Below the pieces are notes generated by a model, which worked only from the letters and a program-made list of their open reading frames with translations, was not told the origin of the DNA and did no database searches. Below are positions 49,401 through 59,365 of a stretch of DNA of 64,000 bases, piece after piece (the first letter of the stretch is position 1; each line of letters opens with the position of its first letter). The stretch is from Membranipora membranacea (lineage: Eukaryota; Bryozoa; Gymnolaemata; Cheilostomatida; Membraniporidae): the NCBI GenBank assembly GCA_914767715.1, contig OU612068.1, forward strand, positions 19,714,001 to 19,778,000, read 5' to 3'. The translations under genes were made by a program, and so were the position numbers.

Positions 49401-50076
49401 TAAAAAGCCACCTAGGATGAGCTGTGATGGAAACAGTCCCGCAGATCGCTATAGTGAGGATATTGAGAAGAAAATGAGGGTATCGGCAAACCAAAATGAA
49501 AAGGTTAGACTGAAAAAAATAGAAGTACCATTACAGTATATTGTGCGCTCATCTCATACAGAGCTTTAAATTCCGATTATGAAAATGTGAAATCACCTTT
49601 GTGTGTTTTTATGTGACATCACCACGATGTGTTTTCATGTGACATCACCACTATGTGTGCCAATGTGACATCACCACTGTGTGTGCCGATGTGACATCAC
49701 CACTATGTGTGCCGATGTGACACAATGTAGCAACAAGGAAGCATTGCCATACTCAGATAACTTAAGCCTCACTATTTACCATGTTTATTGTTTAGAGAAT
49801 AGGTGATCTAAGACAGATGGAGCGTTTCCATTTGCCATCAACTATTGTCATGTGTCCGTCCCTGGCGTACTTTGACAGCGGGTGTTATTTTGCAAGTGAA
49901 AGAGACATTTAAGTTGTCCAAAATTCAGATGTCACAAACACCAAGTAATTAAATATCATACTTTGTTTTTTTTGTAGAAGTATGCTGTAAAGCCGAGTGC
50001 TTGGACTCCAAGTGCTCGGCCACAGAGTGCTTGGTCAGGTGAAATCATTGGTAGTGGCGACGATTACCAAGACTAG
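46457..50076 (+). CDS. Uncharacterised 446-residue protein with N-myristoylation signal
   Basis: Eight exons with consistent phases: 46457-46535, 46707-47047, 47253-47485, 47756-48003, 48557-48657, 48963-49085, 49387-49503 and 49978-50076 (stop TAG); summed length 1,341 bases. The start MGSENSR fits the N-myristoyltransferase consensus (Gly2, Ser6), so membrane anchoring by a lipid is likely. The body is low in hydrophobic residues and looks disordered: a Pro-rich VPPPPNSDWTQDPETRQ, an acidic TDGDDSDDD, a basic RRRRTRPGHSQPS, a second proline-rich stretch (KPLPPPSIHRK, a possible SH3 or WW ligand), an acidic NEEEAASDW, and a C-terminal repeat PSAWTPSARPQSAWSG. No catalytic domain, signal peptide or membrane helix. 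It resembles membrane-tethered scaffold proteins in composition only; no family recognised. An AATAAA lies at 50495-50500. Confidence 0.8.
48118..48515. repeat. Tandem duplication of about 200 bases inside an intron
   Basis: Two copies (about 48118-48313 and 48320-48515) share, in order, TGAAATATACATGT, GTAGTAAAACTTT, TTTTGTACTAAAGT, CAACGACT, CGCCCACTAA and AGATCCCTGCTGTTAG, in the intron after exon 4 of the myristoylated-protein gene. They are diverged by about 15 percent by eye and sit between intact splice sites. Confidence 0.85.
49582..49722. repeat. Minisatellite, about five units of 26-27 bases
   Basis: The repeated unit is TGTGACATCACCACTATGTG plus about seven bases, located in the last intron of the myristoylated-protein gene. 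The TGACATCA core resembles a CRE/AP-1 half-site, but repetition is enough to explain it. Confidence 0.85.
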
Positions 50077-50494
50077 TACACTAAACAAGAAACAACAGCA
50101 ACAACAATTGTGGCAGCAGCAACAGCAAGCTATGTCAACACATTCAAGCCCAATCAACACCACACTGCTCACCGTTCCCCAACCTTCCGCTTTGCATTTT
50201 TGAAGTTGTTTAGAATTTGCCTTGACAGAAAATTATGCATCAAATAATGTCCTTATTCGCACATATATATATATATATTACATCAGTTATGTTATTTATT
50301 TTCTGCTCTAAGAGCACAGAACTCATGATTGATCTATTTTTTTTTGCATCAGAATTCGTGATTCTTTGGCTGCTTATGCACCAATTCACTAATTGTCTGT
50401 TTGACAATGCCAGCTTCTTTCCCTGTAAATTGCATTTGTTTATTGCTCTAACAGTGTATGTATTATATTGATTTAGTTGCATTCATTCTGTTAG

Positions 50495-50500
50495 AATAAA
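50495..50500 (+). promoter_or_regulatory. Polyadenylation signal AATAAA
   Basis: This is the first good AATAAA after the stop codon of the myristoylated-protein gene, about 420 bases downstream. The intervening 50077-50494 would then be 3' UTR, including a TA microsatellite at about 50262-50278. Confidence 0.45.
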
Positions 50501-50727
50501 TATTGTATCACAGACATTAGATTTTTGGAATGTACTGCGAAATTGTAAAAATGATGCTGAGCACTTTCATCGTACTAATGCTCTATATGAGCAATCAGCC
50601 AAGAATCGCCACATCGCCCTCAAACTGCTGTAAGCATATATATCAAAACCTCATGATATCAAACAAACATGAGATCTGGGCATAGTCAGACACTTTATCT
50701 GTTTTTTTTTTAGGTCGATGAACAATG

Positions 50728-50870
50728 GATTTTATCTGGAGTTGTCTTCTTAATGTCAGGGGAGAAACAACTCTGTTCTCATTGCTGAATCCGCCCTCAA
50801 ATTGAGACATCGTGAATTCTTACAGGGAAATTAGATCCAAATGAAGTCGTAGTCTTGACGGTGATCACTG
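50728..50870 (+). repeat. Dispersed repeat, copy 3, overlapping the last sulfotransferase exon
   Basis: It shares TGGAGTTGTC, TTAATGTCAGGGGA, AACTCTG and GATCACTGGTC with the copies at 56281 and 45555. The part from about 50831 is read in the opposite direction as the C-terminal codons of the sulfotransferase gene. Confidence 0.6.
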
Positions 50871-53800
50871 GTCGGCAATTTATTTTTTTGCAATTCATTG
50901 GTAGGTGAAGTTGATCTCTTTCTAACTGACCAATTTTCTAGTACTGCATAAAAGTACTGATTGTCTGCCACTGTGAACTTGTTCTTCCAGTCTCCAACTT
51001 CACCTGTATAAGATGATTATTGATTAGTATATTCGAGCAAAGTCAGTAGTCAATCATTGACAGTTTTCTTTGACTATTTGAATTGAGAAGTGTTATTATG
51101 ATATACATAACATGAGTTACAGTTTTGCTGCAGATACAGCAGGAGTTACAGTTTTGCGTGACATTTCCAATCCTAATCGATTAAATTAACGATCTGCACA
51201 TACACCGATATCCACTCTTGTAAGTTTGACTATTTAAGTTGAGAAATTTTATTACAAAGAAAGTTTATCGATCAGTTTTTGGAATCACTTCTGTAGCTGA
51301 CTTACCTCTCCTGTAGAATATATCACCAGTAGCTGACTTTCCATCTATACCCACAGTTTGGTTTTCTTCAACATCTTCTTTTTGGTCCCCATGGACCTGC
51401 AAGGAACAGTGTATTGTCTATATATATAATGTTGTTAAGCTGACTTTGCATTTGCAATACATGATAAGGGATCAAATTCTGGACAAGTTGAGAGGTTAGT
51501 TCATAGACAAAACTGTCTGGGTTAACATATAAATTATCAAAAGTATCGATTCTCTTGTGACCTGGATTCTTTGATGTTCGCCCTGTAAAATGTGCTGTGA
51601 CTGCAGAGGAAAGTTCATGAGGAGTGAAAACGTAAGTTAAATATGTGTTATTCACTATGCTAATTTGCTTGCCTTGCTCACCAGCTTTGCCACTCTAATT
51701 TCCCCTGTCTTTCCCTTTCCTGCTTTCATATTCCTGAAGTTGGTGGCATCAGCGATCTTAGCCACTACTTCAGATGAGCAGTGTGTATTCATAAACTTGT
51801 TTATTCTATCAATTTCAGCAACCGAATTCTGCAGGTAATGTTAAAAAGTAAATAACGTACAGTTGAACTCTCTTGTGAAGAGAAGGAGATGGCACTTTTT
51901 TGATGTATTGAAGGCAATTGACACATTGCTACTTGAAATATGTGCCTTGAAACCTGAAACTATTTTAATAACTGACTGTGTGAATATGCTTGAGATGTAA
52001 ATATGTCAATAAAATAATATGTAAAAATGAGTGGAAGGAAACAGAAACACTTGGCCGAATTACATTACAACCTCAAGATATATAAACTCATATCAACTCT
52101 AGCAACTACTAGAAATTTTATTGGTTGCTCATCACTTCGCAAACTTGAGTTGCAAGTGACCCAGATGTGTACCATTGTAATAAAAGAATAAATAAGCAAG
52201 TTTTTACATCAGTTTGAGGCTTTCTCACCTCTTTTAGATTCTCAAAGAATACCACAAGAATATCTTTGTTATTCTTTGCGAGCTTCCACATAGCTTCATA
52301 GTAATCAATAAATGTACCGTAGAATCTGTCCATGTCAGTCATATGAAACCTAATGTAATCAGAAACCTTCAAATCATCAACTCACGCATAGCATGGTCAT
52401 CATAATGAGGCGCCTGGAGTAAAGACAACGTAATATAATATAATATAATATTGTATTATATTAATAATAATAATAATAATAATAGTAAATATTATAAAAC
52501 TGAGCAGGAACTATTTATGACCGCAATTAGGTGAAGATATTCCAGCCTTATCCCTTAGTCATCAAGATTTTTGCTGTATGCCTCATCTTTGGGTGCAGCA
52601 AGTGATATGCCTTTTTTAACCAACATTTTATTTGACCAATGGCACACAGTGAAAAGATCTCTTGATGTCGAAGTTGGAACAAAAGGCCTGAATTACCCTA
52701 GCTTTCTGATCATGCAACTGCGATACAGCTGCGTCCTTTGGATTTCTCAGAACTCAAAAAATATCCACAATATGTGTTTAATAATGCTTCATTACAAGGC
52801 CCATTAAATACAAAAGACCAGCAGATAAGGTGCAATGCCATGGCATGGCAAGGCTAATTAAACAGCCAATGGTTTGTGATTTGACAATGAATGAATGAAA
52901 GAATGCAATGCTTACCATGTCATACTCGGTTTGTGAAAATAACATCCCAAGAATATGACAGAAAAATTGAATGGTGAGACATACCGAGCACAGTCTTCCT
53001 CTGTTTGAATTGTTCCGGCAGCACGTCTAAGGTGTAATGAGTATTTTCTACTTTGGGTTTACCAGGAGGAAAAGCTTTCTCTATCTCGCTCATGGGTAAC
53101 ACATCAATCATACAAGCTATCTTAGGCTGCTCCATATACTCAGCTGAACCACATAACAGCATACACATTATCTCCCACACAAACCTAGTGCCTGAAATAA
53201 AATTGAGCAAAGCAACAAATAAGTTTGTTGAGATGATCAATAAACTACACAATATGTATTTTCTAATGGCATAGTGAAAACAGGATCCCAGCCTAAACTG
53301 ATTCTGATGACTTTGATTTCAATTGTAACATTCCATCTCTTAACCACTTCATATTTTGCCTCTGTCCAGTGTCAAGTCTTGATAATAAGTTAATTTTATC
53401 CTCAAAGATATTATTCACATCTTTCTGGTGGTATATAAATCAAAACTAACATTTCTTTCACCCTACCAACATTTATTTCACTTTCTCAATTTTTCAGCAC
53501 TATTTGGAAAACATTTCACTATTGAAATGATACACAATTATACTCTACTCAACATCGGTATACCATTCTTATTGATGAAAGGCTATAACTAAAATACCGC
53601 AGAGTACATTTTCAGCGTTTTGTTTACCAAATATTCGGTAATAATTATAAAGCTGTAAGAATTCTCGCTAAAATAAAATATACAAAGATGACATACCAGC
53701 CTTGGGGTAAGAGGCTAAAATAAAGTCACCTTCTCTCCATTTATACTGTTTTATATCTTCAACGATTTTATCAAACTGTTCTTTAGTTGTCTTCAAAGCA

Positions 53801-53871
53801 ACACACGGTGCTGCAACTTTGAGTTTTCCATCTGAGCTTGTCATATAAAGCCCTGTATTTCTTCCACTCAT
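50831..53871 (-). CDS. Cytosolic sulfotransferase (SULT-type), probable frameshift in exon 4
   Basis: Exons: 53871-53697, 53191-52985, 52752 to about 52700, 52413-52229, 51828-51682, 51396-51306 and 51003-50831. SULTs move sulfate from PAPS to hydroxyl or amine groups of small molecules in the cytosol. Seen motifs: the 5'-phosphosulfate loop ILASYPKAGT (usual YPKSGTTW), the catalytic-His region NTHYTLDVLPEQF, the 3'-phosphate site LRNPKDAAVS, then DYYEAMWKLAKNN, FFENLKE, KIADATNFRNMK and the C-terminal RRGEVGDWKNKF, which matches the RKGxxGDWK signature. In exon 4 the frame APHYDDHAMREL passes to KVSDYIRFHMTD only if about 8 bases near 52376-52386 are ignored; read straight it stops. The exon 3 donor is also unclear. 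The tail after LENW comes from a repeat. So the gene is real, but this copy may be inactive. Confidence 0.75.
52434..52485. repeat. AT-rich microsatellite
   Basis: TAATA units followed by about seven AAT trinucleotides, inside the sulfotransferase intron just upstream of exon 4. Confidence 0.85.
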
Positions 53872-55530
53872 TGGGTCGTTGAAATCAGGCGTTGATGTTA
53901 CGGAGCTCCATGATCGGAGCTCAGATGAGGCTTACTTGTCAGAGATGATAATTGTTGTGAATGTGTAAAGTCATATGCCAAGTACTACAATGACGATGAT
54001 TAACATGAGAGAGAACTATATTAAAGATTTTCCCCTAAAACTAACTTACCTCTCATTGGTCGATTATAATGAATAACACATTCAACCACCTGAGAAAACC
54101 TACAGCTATTATTCATCAGAAATTTTGTGTATAGACAGCCTCATTCGGGTACTCAGGCGCTTCAACTATTTCATATGTTAATTGGATGGTTGGTCGGTTA
54201 GTTGGTTAGTCGGTCAATAATGTATTCACTATTTGTTGAAGCAAGTCTTGATAACTTTAAAGTATTATGCTTGAACATGATAAAGAAGCCAATAATCTAA
54301 AAAAAAGCAAATTATGTCAAACCCGAAGAATGCAAGTCTTTTTCAGATCAATCTGTCAAAATGCCTACTTTAATTCTCGGTCAGTGATCATTTAAAATTC
54401 TGCATTGGATGCGCAGTACCTTCTGATACAAACTGATGTTGGTACCAAATAAATAGATCACAGATAATTCTCTACCTATGCTGTACTGATTATTCCCTCA
54501 TCTTTACGTTTGGAGCTCTACACTAACTGTCATCAATCCTTGTGAGAGTACCTTCTGACACATCCGATTCCGCTTCTCTTGTCGCTTCATATGACACCGA
54601 TTTTGGTTCAACAAACCTTGTCTTTCAGCTCCTCTTAGAGACTTCAACTCAGCTTGTAAAGAAATTGAGTTGATAAGATATTGAAGCAGCGTTAATAGTC
54701 AATCATGAGCAGATTTTATAGCACAAATATAGGTATTATTTGTTCTTTGTTGATTAAGGCGCGATCCCCAAAATACATCAAATCTTTTTTTTTTCGCTGA
54801 TGGTACAGAGGAGATAAGCCTCATATAAATGTAGCGAAGAGAAGATTCGCATTAGATAAATCGAGCTAGTAGACAGGGCTAAAAGGTCACCAACACACAG
54901 AAGAGGGCTAATGAACTCAAGTATCAGATACAAAATTAAATATAACCAGATATTTTAAAAACATCAGGGAAATAATTTGATGTCACCAACAAAAACTACA
55001 TTATTAATCTAGGATCCATCATTATTACCAGATAAATGTCACAAGCAATGTGACCAACAGGAAAATCCAAGACCAAGTTTGGTCCACTTGCCTGCATTCA
55101 GAAATGCCTCTCATCCACTGGTCATACCACAGGCAAAATGTCCTGCGGTGTGACCAGTGAAAGGGGAGCAACTGGAATGCAGGCAAACTGGATCAAACTT
55201 GATCTACGCCTATCCCACTTTTGCATGCAAGGATCCATTAATCTTGCATATACTACATGCTATGTGGTGCGAAGAGAGGCTTAAATATAACACTACAGTT
55301 GGTAGATCATTTTATGAGATTTTTACAAGGAGGGGTCCTAGTAGAGTGGTTCAGTTTTTTTAGGTTTTCATAGAATTATGAGGGAGCTGACTCAAGTCAT
55401 GTATCAGTTTTGCCATTCTCAAAGTGTGAAGCGTCACCCCCCCCCCCCCCAATCCACAAACCAGACAAGTTTAAGTGAAGTATCATTTTCGTTGATCTGT
55501 CACAAAGAATCCTGACTGTAGCTGAGTTAC

Positions 55531-55578
55531 CTTTCCTGTGAATTATTCCAATAGCTGACTTCTGTTATCTAACTGGAT
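55531..55578 (-). pseudogene. Relic of a second sulfotransferase exon
   Basis: On the minus strand, TCAGCTATTGGAATAATTCA...GGAAAG then GTAACTCAGC aligns with the end of sulfotransferase exon 6 (TCAGCTACTGGTGATATATT...GAGAG then GTAAGTCAGC), with one codon deleted and a stop upstream. The conserved donor shows that it was once spliced. No other exons of this copy were found. Confidence 0.45.
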
Positions 55579-56280
55579 CTGCAGGTAGGTTGGTATCAGT
55601 TAGAACAGCATTGCGGGAAAGTATATTACCAACTTTAGCTCACCATTGGACACTATTTTTTTTTTAAATCAGCAAAGCCAGTCTCATTATTTATAGACCT
55701 CCTAGCTCTCCGCGTCATGGAGAAATCTATGTACATTAATGTATCATATATTATATACTATATTATATCTTTTGAGCAGGAAATATGTTTTTTGACTTCC
55801 CTCTAATGATCCATATTTTCTACATGAGTGAAACTTTTTATGTCTAAGAGGCACAAATAATATGGACGATTGTAAAATGGTGCGTTTTGTTATAGAAAGC
55901 ACTGCCTCCTTTGTGAAACTCAATAATATACTTGACCTGGATTAAAGTGCAGAGTGTTGTATCTATCTTATGCTTATACTTCATAATTTGATAACATAAT
56001 ATTTTTGAATATGTTTATATAATATTCTATTTATGTTTGGATTTGGAAATGCAAATCAAGTACAGACAATTCGATGTCTCAGCGAGAGATCTCCAGCTGA
56101 TTTTCGAGACATGTTTATACTACAGAGAAATCTAATCGCTGCCCAAAGAGGCAGTATGGATGATAGATTCAGTATTATGGTTTGACATGTGATAAATAAA
56201 CATAGGACATTATGCGTAACATTTGTTTTCCTAAGTCAGTGCAAGTAGGGTATCCCACCCTGCCTGGTCAATGACTTTAG

Positions 56281-56420
56281 GTCAAAAATATATCAGGAGT
56301 TGTCCTCTTTCCGTCAGGGGAAGGGTAACTCTGCTCTCACGACTGAACACTGAAGTCTTGGGAATTTGAAAACTCATTATTTCCTACTTTAATAGTGACT
56401 TGATGCTGATCACTGGTCAG
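56281..56420 (+). repeat. Dispersed repeat, AATGTCAGGGGAAGGG type, copy 4
   Basis: It reads ATATATCAGGAGTTGTCCTC, then CGTCAGGGGAAGGGTAACTC and CTGAACACTGAAG, then GATCACTGGTCAGCAG, giving the longest shared stretch with the copies at 45555 (inverted) and 50728. Confidence 0.65.
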
Positions 56421-57547
56421 CAGCATTTTAGCAGCTCATAGTAGGTGTTGGGAGAAGGCCTCATGGGAAATTTTATTTGGCCTTATGTGACCTTATGTCT
56501 GCCAAAATTAATACACATTTTTATTTGCATCATTGGTAGATACATAAAATGTCCAGGTATGGGAAGCCTACTGTAGGTGCATTAGATTGTTTAGATTTCT
56601 ACCATAGATGGCCATTCTATCTTACACTTTTTGCTAAGCCACTCAACAAAACAATCTCACTTGCTGCTCGATGACATAATTTAGGCCATGAAAAATGTTT
56701 CGGCCTATGAGCTGAGTCTGCACAAAACATGGCTTTATTTAAAAAACTTTGCTTATCATGCACTACAGACTACAGACTTATATTCCACATATTCATCTAA
56801 GTTAGGGAATTCTTCTCAATGTGGCCTAGTTGTATGATTTTAAAGAAACAATTTTATGTTGTGATAATAATATGAAATACATTAACCGGGATGAATTTTA
56901 CAGTGATTCTATATCAATGATCTGCTAACAACTCTAAAACCAGTATCATTCATATGCAGAGGCCTAAATTGCTCTCTAGGCTTTGGCGGCCGGACCCTTT
57001 TATGAAGCTAACAGAGTTCTGAAACTCTAAGCTGTTTGTGCACGGGGCAATTCACGACTTTGAAATGCCGCCTGAAACACTGTATTGGCAAAACTCAGGT
57101 TTTGGATCCTATCAGGTTGAGAGCCCTGATGTGATCTTGGGGTTCAAACAATCCAGATATGATTCAAAACATCATCTTTGGTTATCATGTATCACATCAT
57201 GAGTCACAGACACAGACACTCAGTATAATATTAACAAAATCAATAAATTTCCAAAGGTGATGAAATCAATCTATTTAGTCAAACCATTCTCGCTGGTCAA
57301 CCTTTTACCTTATTTAGCAATCCTCGGGTTGAACACATAGAATGATGAAATGTGCACAGGCTTGATTGAAGCACCTAAACTCATTGGACCAAGGAGTTAA
57401 TCCTTGATTAGTCAACCATACTTTCAAAGAGCTTTGATGAAGTCGTCAGCCATAAACTCAAGACAGAATTTGTATTAACTATATTTTGTCATTCTAGTAA
57501 ACGCATATAAGCTTTATCACTAAATAGAGTTCCCGATTGCGCTAGAA

Positions 57548-57702
57548 GGGAAATCCCAATCAATAATCTTGAAAACGTTTGTTGATGAAGTTCCTTATAT
57601 GGAGTTAATTTCCTTATATGGAAAAGCAAACAACTAAAGTACACAAGAAGGATATCCCGAAACTTTACTCATGATTGAATTGTTTTGAACTCCCTATAAA
57701 TA
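57548..57702 (+). promoter_or_regulatory. Promoter of cofilin D: kB-like site, twin CArG boxes, TATA
   Basis: GGGAAATCCC at 57548-57557, CArG boxes CCTTATATGG at 57593-57602 and 57612-57621 (19 bases apart), TATAAATA at 57695-57702, then about 155 bases to the ATG. Same order and spacing as genes B and C on the other strand. Confidence 0.75.
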
Positions 57703-57859
57703 AGAGCGTTAAATTTCTCAAGCCACACAGAGAACCAGTGCAGCACTAAGAGTAAGGAACATTCAGAATTCATTCGCACCGCACACATCAATATCAGTTG
57801 CAGATATTATCAAGTCAAAACAGATACAAAAGACAAGACTTCACCTTCACGCTATCAAC

Positions 57860-59365
57860 ATGGTATTGGTAAGTATTATAGTATGACATTATAAGCATCG
57901 AGTAAATGATAATATTTTCACCTCTGACTTTAAAAGCGTGAGGAGAGAAATTCTACTCTACAAAACAAAACTTTCTTGGTATGAATATAATGCTGATGTG
58001 TGTTTCACTCTAATCCAACGGGTCCCTAACAATAACATGGTTTGTTAAAAAGGGAGGGCAGAGAATCTTGATTTGAGCTACAGTATATAGCCATACTAGC
58101 CCAATTGAAGGCAGTTTACTTTAGCAGTGTATGTATCAATAGCAAGAAGTGATAACTTCATTAGTATACAGCTGTCGTATTCACCAAATTTGCGGCAGAT
58201 TTCTTTCATAGACTTTGAATCAATAGCAACAAGTGATAGCATTCTGAATACACATCTTATTGTCAAAACTAAACCTCAGCTTTAACCAGAATAAAATGAT
58301 TTCAGAATTTCGCACTCAGAGTTAGCAAAAACTGCACTGACGAGTTTGAGAAGATGAAAATGCAGAAAGCCTACAGATATATTATCTTCAAGCTCAGTGA
58401 TGACATGAGAGAAATCCAAGTGGAAGAATGTGGTTCAAGAGGTATGTATTCTTGTAGAAAAAGAAATTTTAAATTACAACTTTTTAATATTTGAATTTTT
58501 TATTGTTTTTTCCAAGCATATTACCTGCCCAAACCGGGGTCATCAATTGTTCACCTATCAATTCCACACACATATTTTAGATGCAACATATGAAGACATG
58601 AGGGCTAAACTCTTGGAAAAAGCAGAATGTCGTTATGCGGCCTGTGACTTGCAGCTCGATGACGCCAGCGGAAAACCAAAGTCAAAATTAGTCTTCATCC
58701 CCTGGTGAGTTCTTCATGAGGGGCTATGGACTATGTAATGTACCACTATGATCAATAGGTGGAAATTGTTAAGTTGTTTTTTATAGCGTTTGAGTCATCT
58801 GAGATGAGTCCCATTTCCTCAACCAAACTAAGGCTAGGGTATTTACAGTCTTAATATACAGAGTTTTTTACACCTAAAGAGCTCACTTTTTCTTGAGCAA
58901 TGTTGGCAAGGCTCAGTTATTTAATAATACAGTACTGTGTAATAACTTGTAAAATTTACTAACTGAAGCCTGTCCTTTGAGCCTCATATTATTTGTAGTT
59001 ATCTCATCTTGGCCCCTGAATTTAATACCACAGCGCACCTTTATAGCGCGTTATACTAATTTATTCATCTCGTTTTTCTCGTTCCTATTATTCCAAATAA
59101 CTGATGAGACAAGTAGTCTTTTCGCAACTATTAGTGAGTTTCAATCTAAGACTTGATGAATTTCTTGAGACAAAAGTCAATTTAGGATAAAGACATGTAT
59201 ATAAGTTCTTTTCTTGATTGTAGGTCTCCAGAGAGTGCGTCACTGCGACCCAAGATGATCTACACGAGCACACGTACATCATTCAAAAGGGCTCTAAAGT
59301 TGAATTTTGAGGTACCAGCAACTGATGCTGATGAACTGACCATTGAAAATGCCATAGAAAAGTGA
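57860..59365 (+). CDS. ADF/cofilin-family protein, paralog D (inverted copy)
   Basis: Exons 57860-57868, 58306-58441, 58581-58704 and 59224-59365 (stop TGA) give 136 residues with all phases matching paralogs B and C. The ADF-homology domain is intact: KAYRYIIFKLSDDMREIQ, KAECRYAACDLQLDD, KLVFIPW, KMIYTSTRTSFKRAL. The N-terminus reads MVLNFALRV, so the Ser seen in B and C (NFSL) is replaced by Ala and no Ser occurs before residue 10. If position 6 is the regulatory site in this family, D could not be switched off by LIM-kinase-type phosphorylation. The first intron carries an internal partial duplication (AATAGCAA...AAGTGATA strings). AATAAA at 59570-59575. It lies on the opposite strand to A-C, in the inverted block. 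Confidence 0.93.

Larger units (their letters stand above)
53872..57547. other. 3.7 kb without a supported intact gene
   Basis: It contains one sulfotransferase-like pseudo-exon (55531-55578), a poly-C tract (about 55436-55451), a dispersed repeat copy (56281-56420) and, from about 56660, the start of the inverted cofilin block. The open frame 55157-55363 has no support. Confidence 0.5.

Noticed and set aside
49240-49494. 84-codon open frame on the minus strand
   Set aside because: It is the antisense shadow of the exon at 49387-49503 of the plus-strand gene.
50235-50482. Overlapping open frames on both strands
   Set aside because: AT-rich 3' UTR of the myristoylated-protein gene; hydrophobic translations arise from a TA microsatellite and T-runs.
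52916-52950. Sequence VIFTNRV first taken as the PAPS 3'-phosphate exon of the sulfotransferase
   Set aside because: It has no acceptor and is followed by a stop; the true motif LRNPKDAAVS was found at about 52752-52700 with a proper AG border.
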